DNA from: an uncultured Clostridia bacterium
GTDB taxonomy: Bacteria > Bacillota > Clostridia > Christensenellales > Borkfalkiaceae
Assembly (NCBI GenBank): GCA_947628555.1
Contig: CANRAI010000004.1
Location: 1 to 29,117 of the forward strand
Length of the DNA stretch: 29,117 bases
Reading direction: 5' to 3'
In this document: piece by piece, positions 23,319 to 29,117 of the stretch
Layout: each line of letters opens with the position of its first letter
How positions within the stretch are numbered: the first letter of the stretch is position 1
Notes under the pieces: generated by a model
Told to the model about the DNA's origin: nothing
Seen by the model: the letters and a program-made list of their open reading frames with translations, nothing else
Database searches by the model: none
Made by a program: the position numbers and the translations under genes

Positions 23319-24170
23319 ATGTTTATGCAGATGTGCGAAGAAAAATATTTGCGTTTCCCCGAAGGAAAGTGCAAGGCGGTAACTTTCAGCTACGACGACG
23401 GGGTCAAAGCCGACGCGCGGCTTCTGGAAATTCTGAATAAATACGGTTTGAAGGGCACGTTCAACCTAAACAGCCTTTTGTTCGGCTGCGAATGGCGTCA
23501 CAACCGGATGAGCGAGGAGCAGACGTACGAATTGTTTAAGGGACAGCCGCACGAAATCGCCCTGCACGGCGCGCGGCACGTCTTTTTAGACAAAATACCT
23601 CTGCCCGAAGCGGTCAACGAAATCGTGCAGAACCGACTGTATCTTGAAAACAAATTCGGCAGGATAGTGCGCGGAATGGCTTATGCCTATAACGCTTATA
23701 CGGAGGAAATTATAAAGGTTTTGCCCGCGCTTGGGGTGGTCTATGCGCGCACCACGGACGATACGCACGCCTTTACTCTTCCCTCGGACTTTTTAAAATG
23801 GAGACCTACCGTACACCACCGTTCGCCCGAATTTACGGAGCTTGCAAAACAATTTCTGTCGTCAGCGCCCGAAAACCAGCTTAAACACCGCGAAAGTCTT
23901 TTGTTTTATCTTTGGGGGCACAGCTACGAATTTGACGACGACGGAAATTGGAACGTAATTGAGGATTTCGCAAAGGCGGTATCGGCGGACAACGGCGTTT
24001 GGAGAGCGACGAATATGGAAATTTACGAATACGTAACAGCCTACCGCTCCCTTTCTTTTTCACTGGACGGCGAAAAAGTTTATAACCCTTCCGCATTAAC
24101 CGTATGGCTGGAACTCCGCGGGAAAACATATAAAATTGAACCCGCGCAAACGCTTCAATTCGACAAATAA
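23319..24170 (+). CDS. Polysaccharide deacetylase-like (NodB homology, CE4) protein
   Basis: Predicted metal-dependent deacetylase, 283 aa, without a signal peptide. NodB motifs: TFSYDDG (Asp26 and metal-binding Asp27), HGARH (metal His83 and His87), a degenerate third motif AYAYNAY (about 121-127) where RxPY is usual, and a final LWGHSYEF with His201. The start is ATG 23319, with GAGGAG eight bases upstream and one base pair clear of the preceding stop region. The TTG at 23313 would leave too little spacing. It is the third gene of the GH43 operon. Being cytoplasmic, it probably acts on acetylated imported oligosaccharides rather than peptidoglycan; this is inference. Confidence 0.85.
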   Translation: MFMQMCEEKYLRFPEGKCKAVTFSYDDGVKADARLLEILNKYGLKGTFNLNSLLFGCEWRHNRMSEEQTYELFKGQPHEIALHGARHVFLDKIPLPEAVNEIVQNRLYLENKFGRIVRGMAYAYNAYTEEIIKVLPALGVVYARTTDDTHAFTLPSDFLKWRPTVHHRSPEFTELAKQFLSSAPENQLKHRESLLFYLWGHSYEFDDDGNWNVIEDFAKAVSADNGVWRATNMEIYEYVTAYRSLSFSLDGEKVYNPSALTVWLELRGKTYKIEPAQTLQFDK

Positions 24171-24171
24171 T

Positions 24172-24213
24172 TTGAATACCGCACTTGAAAAAGCTTATTC
24201 AATGTGTTATTAT
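24172..24213 (+). promoter_or_regulatory. kduD promoter with overlapping inverted repeat
   Basis: TTGAAA (24185-24190), 17 bases, TATTAT (24208-24213). TTGAATA (24172-24178) and TATTCAA (24196-24202) form a perfect 7-bp inverted repeat with centres 24 bp apart that brackets the -35, a plausible operator. GGAGGA (24225-24230) lies seven bases before the start codon. Confidence 0.7.
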
Positions 24214-24237
24214 TAAAAAAAATCGGAGGAAATAACT

Positions 24238-24990
24238 ATGATTCTTGATTTATTCAAGCTGGACGGCAAAGTGGCGATAGTCACGGGCAGCAACACAGGT
24301 TTGGGGCAGGGCGTTTGCAAAGCGTTCGCGGAAGCGGGCGCGTTCGTTGCGGGCGTTTCCCGCAGACCGAGCGCCGAAACGGCGGAAATGCTGGGTGATA
24401 AATTTTACAATATTATAGCCGACCTTAGCTCTTGCGACGTCATTCCCCGCATTATCGACGAAACGCTTGCGAAATTCGGCAGAATCGATATTCTTGTAAA
24501 CAACGCGGGGATAATAAAAAGACAGGACAGCATAGAATTTTCCGAAGAAAATTGGGATTCGGTTTTAAGCGTTAATTTAAAAACGGTTTTCTTCCTGACC
24601 CAGGCGGTCGCGCGGCAATTTATAAAACAGGGCGGCGGCGGAAAAATCATAAATATCGCTTCGATGCTGTCCTATCAAGGCGGCATACGCGTACCCTCTT
24701 ATACGGCTTCAAAGTCGGCAATCAAGGGGATAACTATGACCCTTGCCAACGAATGGGCGAAGTATAATATCAATGTGAACGGTATTGCGCCTGGATATAT
24801 GGCGACTAACAACACGCAGGCTTTAAGGCAGGACGAAGAGCGTTCCGCCGACATTCTTGCGCGGATTCCTGCAGGGCGCTGGGGCACTCCCGCCGACCTC
24901 GAAGGCGCGGCTGTATTCCTCGCCTCCGCCGCGTCGAACTACGTAAACGGCTTCACGCTTGCCGTTGACGGCGGCTGGCTGGGCAGATAG
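24238..24990 (+). CDS. kduD: 2-dehydro-3-deoxy-D-gluconate 5-dehydrogenase KduD (short-chain dehydrogenase)
   Basis: Reduces 2,5-diketo-3-deoxygluconate, the KduI product, to KDG with NAD(P)H. The 250-aa SDR shows the nucleotide loop TGSNTGLGQG (16-25), NNAG (88-91), catalytic Asn113, Ser142 (NIASML), Tyr155 and Lys159 (SYTASKSAIK). The MILDLFKLDGKVAIVTG opening and the AVDGGWLGR end are typical of KduD. Closely related SDRs such as gluconate 5-dehydrogenase cannot be fully excluded, but KduI in the same window favours KduD. It has its own promoter and terminator. Confidence 0.92.
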   Translation: MILDLFKLDGKVAIVTGSNTGLGQGVCKAFAEAGAFVAGVSRRPSAETAEMLGDKFYNIIADLSSCDVIPRIIDETLAKFGRIDILVNNAGIIKRQDSIEFSEENWDSVLSVNLKTVFFLTQAVARQFIKQGGGGKIINIASMLSYQGGIRVPSYTASKSAIKGITMTLANEWAKYNINVNGIAPGYMATNNTQALRQDEERSADILARIPAGRWGTPADLEGAAVFLASAASNYVNGFTLAVDGGWLGR

Positions 24991-25048
24991 TGAATTTTCC
25001 GCATTAAACGCTTTAAAAACTGACTGACTTTACGCTTTATGGAGATAT

Positions 25049-25079
25049 AAAAAACACGACGGACACCGTCGTGTTTTTT
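25049..25079. terminator. Bidirectional terminator between kduD and gdhA
   Basis: CACGACGG (25055-25062) and CCGTCGTG (25066-25073) form a perfect stem with a three-base loop, flanked by six A and six T. It fits termination from both the kduD and the gdhA side. Confidence 0.93.
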
Positions 25080-25115
25080 ATTCAAGTTGAAATTTTTTCG
25101 TTTTTTAATAATTAC

Positions 25116-25142
25116 GTCCCGAATGCTTAAAGCCTTCGGGAC
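25116..25142 (-). terminator. Second hairpin downstream of gdhA
   Basis: GTCCCGAA (25116-25123) and TTCGGGAC (25135-25142) pair around an 11-base loop, 41 bases after the gdhA stop. On the minus strand the following sequence is AT-rich but not a U run, so it may be an mRNA 3' stabiliser working with the next terminator. Confidence 0.5.
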
Positions 25143-25183
25143 GCGGTATTTTATAGTAAGAAATTTAATGACGTTACGGTCGA

Positions 25184-26530
25184 TTACCAAATGCCCTGCG
25201 CAAGCATAGCTTCCGCAACTTTCTTGAAGCCTGCGATGTTAGCGCCCGCTACAAGGTTGTAACCGAGATTGTATTCTTCGCAAGCGTCAACGATTTGCTT
25301 ATGGATGTTTGCCATAATGCCTTTAAGTTTTTCGTCAACTTCTGCTGCGGACCACGAAAGTCTTTCGCTGTTCTGGCTCATTTCGAGACCGGAAACCGCA
25401 ACGCCGCCCGCGTTTACCGCCTTGCTGGGAGCTACCAGCACGCCGTTCTTCTGCAAATATGCAAGAGCTTCGTTGGTGGTAGGCATGTTGGCAACTTCGT
25501 TGACAATCTTAACGCCCATCTTGACAATCTTTTCAGCGTCCTCGATGCGGATTTCGTTCTGGGTTGCGCAAGGCATATAAACGTCTGCCTTTACATTGCC
25601 CCAAGGCTTCTGACCTGCGTGGAATTCCGCGCCGAACTTATCTGCATAATCCTGAACTCTGTTGCGGCACGAACTTCTCATTTCAAGCATATAATCTATC
25701 TTCTCGCCGGAAATGCCGTCCTTATCGTAAACATAGCCGTCGGGACCGGAGATTGTAAGTACCTTGCCGCCGAGTTCGGTTATTTTGCTTGCCGCGCCCC
25801 ATGCGACGTTGCCGAAGCCGGAAAGCGCGAAGGTCATACCCTTAATGTTCTTGCCAAGGTGCTTCAATACTTCTACGAGGAAGTAGGTTGCGCCGTAGCC
25901 GGTAGCTTCGGGTCTTATAAGGCTGCCGCCGAAAGCAAGTCCCTTGCCGGTGAGTACGCCGTTTTCGTACATACCCCTTATTCTCTTATACTGACCGAAG
26001 AGGTAGCCAATTTCCCTGCTGCCTACGCCGATGTCGCCAGCGGGAACGTCGGTATCGGGACCGATGTGTCTGTAAAGTTCGGTCATGAACGCCTGGCAGA
26101 AACGCATAACTTCCGCGTCGGACTTGCCGGTCGGGTCGAAGTCGGAACCGCCCTTGCCGCCGCCCATGGGAAGGCTGGTAAGGCTGTTTTTGAAGGTCTG
26201 TTCGAAGCCGAGGAACTTTATAATGCTGAGGTTTACGGAAGGGTGGAATCTGAGACCGCCCTTGTAGGGTCCTATGGCGTTGTTGAACTGTACTCTGTAA
26301 CCGGTGTTTACCTGGGGATTGCCTTTATCGTCAACCCAAGCTACTCTGAACATAATCTGACGGTCGGGATTGACCATTCTTTCAAGAATTGCATTCTTTC
26401 TGTAAAGGTCCTCGTGCTTGTTGATAACGGGTTCAAGCGAGGTAAGAACTTCTTTCACAGTTTGAAGAAATTCGGGCTGATTGGGGTTCTTTGTTTCAGT
26501 TGCGGAAATTACTTCCGATACGTATGACAT
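25184..26530 (-). CDS. gdhA: Glutamate dehydrogenase, NADP-specific type
   Basis: Forms glutamate from 2-oxoglutarate and ammonia. From ATG 26530 (AGGAG ten bases upstream; the frame opens at 26575 inside the promoter) the product is 448 aa, the normal length of hexameric bacterial GdhA. Substrate and catalytic segments: GPYKGGLRFHPSVN (Lys90), FKNSL (Lys114), PMGGGKGGSDFDP with catalytic Lys126, and DTDVPAGDIGVG. The Rossmann domain shows LSGFGNVAWGAASK. It has its own near-consensus promoter and no neighbour in the same transcript. NADP preference is inferred from similarity to the E. coli type. Confidence 0.96.
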   Translation of the reverse strand: MSYVSEVISATETKNPNQPEFLQTVKEVLTSLEPVINKHEDLYRKNAILERMVNPDRQIMFRVAWVDDKGNPQVNTGYRVQFNNAIGPYKGGLRFHPSVNLSIIKFLGFEQTFKNSLTSLPMGGGKGGSDFDPTGKSDAEVMRFCQAFMTELYRHIGPDTDVPAGDIGVGSREIGYLFGQYKRIRGMYENGVLTGKGLAFGGSLIRPEATGYGATYFLVEVLKHLGKNIKGMTFALSGFGNVAWGAASKITELGGKVLTISGPDGYVYDKDGISGEKIDYMLEMRSSCRNRVQDYADKFGAEFHAGQKPWGNVKADVYMPCATQNEIRIEDAEKIVKMGVKIVNEVANMPTTNEALAYLQKNGVLVAPSKAVNAGGVAVSGLEMSQNSERLSWSAAEVDEKLKGIMANIHKQIVDACEEYNLGYNLVAGANIAGFKKVAEAMLAQGIW

Positions 26531-26563
26531 TTCAATTTTGCTCCTATATTTATTTGTAATTCT

Positions 26564-26591
26564 ATTATAGAACATAAAAAATAAAAGTCAA
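26564..26591 (-). promoter_or_regulatory. Promoter of gdhA
   Basis: On the minus strand TTGACT (26591-26586), 16 bases, TATAAT (26569-26564), in very AT-rich surroundings. Transcription would start near 26557, giving a leader of about 27 bases. Confidence 0.82.
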
Positions 26592-26640
26592 TTACTTTTT
26601 TAAAAAGTTTTAAAATATTATTTTTTTCACAATTCACAAA

Positions 26641-26675
26641 ATGCCGCGGCGGGCTTTTTACGCCCGCCGCGGCAT
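26641..26675 (-). terminator. Strong hairpin downstream of the XRE regulator pair
   Basis: Arms 26641-26654 and 26662-26675 form a perfect 14-bp GC-rich stem with a seven-base loop. On the minus strand it is followed by TTTTGTG. It lies between the regulator genes and the gdhA promoter and would keep regulator transcripts out of gdhA. Confidence 0.75.
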
Positions 26676-26802
26676 AATTACTTAATATTTATAATAAATA
26701 TGTAATAAAAATTAACTTCGCCTAATCACCGTCTGCCGAAACCGAGACTGTGAAATCATTAAGTGATAATCCATAGCCGCCCAAAGCCGACCGCTCTTCT
26801 TG

Positions 26803-27036
26803 TCAATCCGTTACTTTATCGAACACAGGGTCGTCGAAAAATTCCTTTAAAGTTATGCCGAGGGTGGAAGTTATCTGGCAAAGCGTGTCGAGTTGTACGG
26901 ATTTGTTATGCCTGTCAAGAATAAGGTACAGCGTCGAGCGTGGGATTCCGCCGTTCGCGCAGAGGCGGTATTTAGTCATTTTCTTTTCTTCGAGCAGCGC
27001 GCAGATTCTGCGCGCGACGGCTTCGTTCATTTCCAT
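26803..27036 (-). CDS. Small XRE/Cro-CI type DNA-binding protein (second of a tandem pair)
   Basis: A 77-aa single-domain helix-turn-helix protein. The fold runs ICALLEEKKMTKYRLCANGGIPRSTLYLILDRHNKSVQLDTLCQITSTLGITLKEFF, with the recognition helix near IPRSTLYLIL. The start at ATG 27036 is preferred over the TTG at 27051, which overlaps the previous stop, because it gives exactly the 77-aa length and alignment of its upstream paralogue. It ends DPVFDKVTD, identical to the end of that paralogue. Probably a dimeric repressor, co-transcribed with the gene at 27048-27281. Targets are unknown; the divergent promoter region is the obvious candidate. Confidence 0.85.
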   Translation of the reverse strand: MEMNEAVARRICALLEEKKMTKYRLCANGGIPRSTLYLILDRHNKSVQLDTLCQITSTLGITLKEFFDDPVFDKVTD

Positions 27037-27089
27037 AAAGCTATTCTTCAATCCGTGACTTTATCAAACACAGGGTCAGCGAAAAATTC
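26803..27089. repeat. Direct repeat at the 3' ends of the two regulator genes
   Basis: The segments 26803-26844 and 27048-27089 agree at 38 of 42 bases by direct reading, while the rest of the two genes has diverged much more. This marks a tandem gene duplication with the end conserved or recently homogenised. Confidence 0.75.
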
Positions 27090-27281
27090 TTCAAGCGACA
27101 TATTCATAGTCGCCGCAAGCTGATACAGAGTATCTACTTCCAAAGTATTGCGGAGTCGCCTTATAATAAAGTTTATAGTTTGCCTCGGAACGCCGCTCAA
27201 CACGGAAAGCCTGTACTGCGACCAACCCCGCTCTTCAAGCAGCCCCTGCAACCTGATGCCGATTGCGTCAATAAGTTTCAT
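27048..27281 (-). CDS. Small XRE/Cro-CI type DNA-binding protein (first of a tandem pair)
   Basis: A 77-aa helix-turn-helix protein: LQGLLEERGWSQYRLSVLSGVPRQTINFIIRRLRNTLEVDTLYQLAATMNMSLEEFF, with the recognition helix near VPRQTINFII. It ends ADPVFDKVTD. The start at 27281 has GGTGGAAG close upstream. It is a tandem paralogue of the 26803-27036 product, probably on one transcript, and diverges from the unknown gene at 27401-27847. An inverted repeat at 27309-27336 surrounds the likely -10 of its own promoter, which would fit autorepression. Confidence 0.88.
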   Translation of the reverse strand: MKLIDAIGIRLQGLLEERGWSQYRLSVLSGVPRQTINFIIRRLRNTLEVDTLYQLAATMNMSLEEFFADPVFDKVTD

Positions 27282-27308
27282 TCTTCCACCGTCTTTTATG
27301 GTTGACGT

Positions 27309-27336
27309 TATATGGAAAAATTATAACTTTCATATA
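27309..27336 (-). promoter_or_regulatory. Candidate operator and -10 for the XRE regulator pair
   Basis: TATATG (27309-27314) and CATATA (27331-27336) form an inverted repeat extended by AAA/TTT with one extra base. Inside it, on the minus strand, lies TATAAT (27325-27320). No good -35 is placed 17 bases further up. Confidence 0.45.
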
Positions 27337-27357
27337 AGAATATTTAGTCATTTTAAA

Positions 27358-27386
27358 TTGACAAATTTTGCCGCTTATGATAGACT
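27358..27386 (+). promoter_or_regulatory. Promoter of the unknown gene at 27401
   Basis: TTGACA (27358-27363), 17 bases, TAGACT (27381-27386; four of six consensus bases). The predicted start near 27393 leaves only about eight bases before the ATG at 27401, so the transcript may be nearly leaderless. Confidence 0.5.
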
Positions 27387-27400
27387 TACAATGTAAACCT

Positions 27401-27847
27401 ATGGAAAAAATTTGTTGCATTATAGATTATGTCAAAAACGAATATGAAACGGACTATGAAAACAGTATGCATCCCTTTTATAGGCAATACGTGCGAAAAA
27501 CGGCGCAAACCATATACTGCCTTTTAAAAAAGGGATTCGGACATTATAATTCAACAGACGAAAACTTAAAAGAAATGATAGCCGAGCGCACCGTTGTTTT
27601 TTGCTATATCAACCCTATGTTAAAATCGTCGGAAGATATCAGGCATATAAAAAAGCTGGTTGAATACTGCGACTTTGTATGTATGGTTTGCAATTATGAA
27701 AACAAAAAGGTTTTTGATATAATGAAACGTGACCCTGACAGAATATATACGGACTACACAGAATTTTTAAGCATTGCAACACTGCAAGGAATGTCTGAGC
27801 TTGCAAGCGAGGAAGATAAACAACAGCTTATAAAACTTATAATTTAA
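27401..27847 (+). CDS. Unknown small cytoplasmic protein in AT-rich DNA
   Basis: Not recognised. From ATG 27401 the product is 148 aa; ATG 27377 and TTG 27368 are in frame but lie at or before the predicted transcription start. It looks soluble and mostly helical, with a Cys-rich beginning (MEKICCIIDYVKNEY) and a CDFVCMVCNYENKKVFDIM segment with three Cys in seven residues near the middle. There is no signal peptide or membrane helix. No clear Shine-Dalgarno precedes the ATG. The DNA is clearly more AT-rich than its neighbours, and it diverges from two small repressors, an arrangement often seen in acquired or mobile-element-derived genes. A strong terminator follows. Confidence 0.72.
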   Translation: MEKICCIIDYVKNEYETDYENSMHPFYRQYVRKTAQTIYCLLKKGFGHYNSTDENLKEMIAERTVVFCYINPMLKSSEDIRHIKKLVEYCDFVCMVCNYENKKVFDIMKRDPDRIYTDYTEFLSIATLQGMSELASEEDKQQLIKLII

Positions 27848-27854
27848 GATTACA

Positions 27855-27888
27855 AAAACGGCGGCGCGAGGAATTGCGCCGCCGTTTT
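27855..27888. terminator. Bidirectional terminator
   Basis: Arms 27855-27867 and 27876-27888 form a perfect 13-bp stem (AAAACGGCGGCGC and its complement) with an eight-base loop. A and T runs at the two ends suit termination of both the plus-strand unknown gene and the minus-strand feoB unit. Confidence 0.9.
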
Positions 27889-27922
27889 CGTGTATTAAAA
27901 AATCAGAGAGTGATTGTGTGAG

Positions 27923-28105
27923 TTATTTTTCCGCAGTCTTTTCATTGCGGCAGTCTCCGTGACAGGCGCCGCAGGAAGGGCAGCCCTCGCAGCCGCAAGA
28001 GCAGCCGCTTCCCTTATGCCGTACTTTGCGGTATATGCCCGCCCCCGCCACCGCGACGACGGCGGCGGATATCAAAACTATAATTACTATGTCAAAAGGG
28101 CTCAT
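27923..28105 (-). CDS. FeoB-associated Cys-rich membrane protein
   Basis: A 60-aa protein with one N-terminal membrane helix (about 4-24, IVIIVLISAAVVAVAGAGIY), a basic stretch RKVRHK, then a Cys-rich cytoplasmic tail CSCGCEGCPSCGACHGDC with eight Cys. This is the usual layout of the small FeoB-associated protein found after feoB in Bacillota, thought to help FeoB-dependent ferrous iron uptake, perhaps as a metal or redox-active partner. Its ATG overlaps the feoB stop (ATGA), so the two are translationally coupled. A terminator follows. Confidence 0.93.
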   Translation of the reverse strand: MSPFDIVIIVLISAAVVAVAGAGIYRKVRHKGSGCSCGCEGCPSCGACHGDCRNEKTAEK

Positions 28106-29117
28106 TTATTTGCTTTCCTTTTTCTGCCGAATATCGAGCATATATCGAACTTGCCCGTGTTGCGCAGAACTATCAAAGTTACTACCGCCGCGGCGACCGC
28201 AAGCCAAATAAAGCAGGTCCACCACCAACTGCCGACGGTATAAAACGCGCACGCCGCTATGTAACTTGTGCAGACCCAGAACAAAAGCGTCCATTTGAAC
28301 TTGCCTTCGGGCAGTTCGGCTCTCGCCGTAGCGCACGCCGCGAAGCAGGGAATCGTCGTCATATTGAAGATTATGAATGCAAGTATTGCGGGAATGGATA
28401 TGCCCGTACCGGCTATCATTGCGGTAGCCGCGTCCACCGCGCCCGTCTCTGCTTCCCAATCTATATATTGCCCGGCGACGATTGCCGCCAAAGCGCCGAA
28501 TGTCGCAACTACGTTTTCCTTTGCGACAAGCCCCGTTAAAGCCGCCGCCGCGAAAACCCAGCCGAACGCCGTAAGCTGCGAGCCGAAGCCCAAAGGCGTA
28601 AACAGAGGCTGTACAAGCATACCTATGCCGCCGAGAATGGATTCGTTGGCGCGGACGTTTACAAGCCCTTCTATCCCTTCAAGCGAAGCCCACTTTACGG
28701 GGTCGGACTCGAACAGTTCCTGCGCGTCCTGCAATAAAAATTCCCAATTCCAGCTGAACGACTGCAATATCCATATTATTACGGTAGAGGCGAAAATTAT
28801 CGTGAACGCCTTTTTGACGAAATGTTTGGCTTTATCCCACAGGTGAATCATCAGATTTTTAAATCTGGGCCAATGGTACGTGGGAAGTTCCATTATAAAC
28901 GGTGGAGTTTCTCCCTTTTGGGTAGTGTTGCGCATAAGTAAAACAGCCAAAATCGCAATACATACGCCCGAAATGTACATGGCAAAGGTTATGGCGTCAA
29001 CATTGCCCACGCCGAACACAGCCAGCAAACCGCCCGCCATTGCCGTTAAAATAGGCAGCTTCGCCCCGCACGAGAAGAAGGGAATTACCCTTATTGTCGC
29101 CGTCCTCTCCCTGTCGT
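28102..29117 (-). CDS. feoB: Ferrous iron transport protein B, C-terminal part (cut by the right window edge)
   Basis: Inner-membrane ferrous iron transporter. Only about the last 337 codons lie in the window; the frame stays open to 29117, and the N-terminal GTPase domain and first helices are outside. Landmarks of the FeoB membrane region are DRERTATIRVIPFFSCGAKLPIL at the window edge (the family's conserved Ser-Cys gate segment), the ELPTYHWPRFKNL region, and AALTGLVAKENVVATFGAL in the second half. The C-terminus is basic (GRKRKANK). It forms an operon with the Cys-rich partner gene through an ATGA overlap. An internal ATG at 29040 is not the real start. Confidence 0.96.
   Translation of the reverse strand, partial: DRERTATIRVIPFFSCGAKLPILTAMAGGLLAVFGVGNVDAITFAMYISGVCIAILAVLLMRNTTQKGETPPFIMELPTYHWPRFKNLMIHLWDKAKHFVKKAFTIIFASTVIIWILQSFSWNWEFLLQDAQELFESDPVKWASLEGIEGLVNVRANESILGGIGMLVQPLFTPLGFGSQLTAFGWVFAAAALTGLVAKENVVATFGALAAIVAGQYIDWEAETGAVDAATAMIAGTGISIPAILAFIIFNMTTIPCFAACATARAELPEGKFKWTLLFWVCTSYIAACAFYTVGSWWWTCFIWLAVAAAVVTLIVLRNTGKFDICSIFGRKRKANK

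Noticed and set aside
25295..26527. A 410-codon open frame on the strand opposite gdhA
   Set aside because: It is a mirror frame caused by the codon bias of gdhA, whose own protein is full length with all catalytic motifs. The opposite product shows no recognisable domain and no ribosome binding site.
27037..27051. TTG start at 27051 for the second small regulator, overlapping the previous stop codon
   Set aside because: ATG 27036 gives a protein of exactly the same length and alignment as its tandem paralogue; the TTG has no spaced ribosome binding site.
26803..27089. The TCAATCCGT sequences at the ends of the two regulator genes as copies of the uronate operator
   Set aside because: They lie inside coding sequence at the gene ends and are explained by the tandem duplication.
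27923..28080. Cys-rich tail as a possible independent metallothionein or ferredoxin-like gene
   Set aside because: It is the C-terminal part of a 60-aa protein with a membrane helix whose start overlaps the feoB stop, the standard layout of the FeoB-associated protein.

Overview
The window reads as chromosome from a bacterium of the phylum Bacillota, most likely an uncultured anaerobic gut clostridium (a Christensenellales-like affiliation is only a guess). Reasons: strong GGAGG ribosome binding sites, sigma-A type TTGACA/TATAAT promoters, an Lpl/Msm-type lipoprotein ABC importer, NADP-type glutamate dehydrogenase, FeoB with a small Cys-rich partner, and an anaerobe-type uronate pathway. Base composition looks near half G+C, except for a visibly AT-rich patch around 27.3-27.85 kb. 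No rRNA, tRNA, CRISPR array or transposase was seen.

Left arm (66-8721, all minus strand): a sugar-oligomer ABC importer in transcription order: a separate polytopic membrane protein (8047-8721), LplB-type permease, LplC-type permease, a very large (893 aa) lipoprotein binding protein, two small four-helix membrane proteins, an MsmX/UgpC-type ATPase and a third four-helix membrane protein. The three small proteins share one architecture, are tightly coupled to the ATPase by overlapping starts and stops, and match no family I recognise. They are the best candidate for something undescribed.

Centre (8865-18386): a pectin/galacturonate block. A plus-strand, apparently cytoplasmic pectin methylesterase (CE8) converges with a long minus-strand operon: kdgK, a TIM-barrel isomerase/epimerase-like gene, kduI, a second Msm-type ATPase, uxaB, uxaA, uxaC. 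UxaC-UxaB-UxaA take D-galacturonate to 2-keto-3-deoxygluconate (KDG). KduI plus KduD (24238-24990) take the unsaturated uronate product to KDG. KdgK phosphorylates KDG. KDPG aldolase, pectate lyases, GH28/GH105 enzymes and any dedicated regulator are not in the window.

Right of centre (18387-24990, plus strand): a 433-bp regulatory intergenic region with an inverted repeat and a hairpin-rich segment; an iron-type alcohol dehydrogenase; an operon of GH43 glycosidase, MATE exporter and NodB-type deacetylase; then kduD as a single-gene unit. Most units have a readable promoter and terminator.

Right end (25184-29117): gdhA (minus); two tandem 77-aa XRE-type repressors (minus) diverging from an AT-rich unknown gene (plus); then the FeoB-associated Cys-rich protein and the C-terminal part of feoB (minus), which runs off the right edge.
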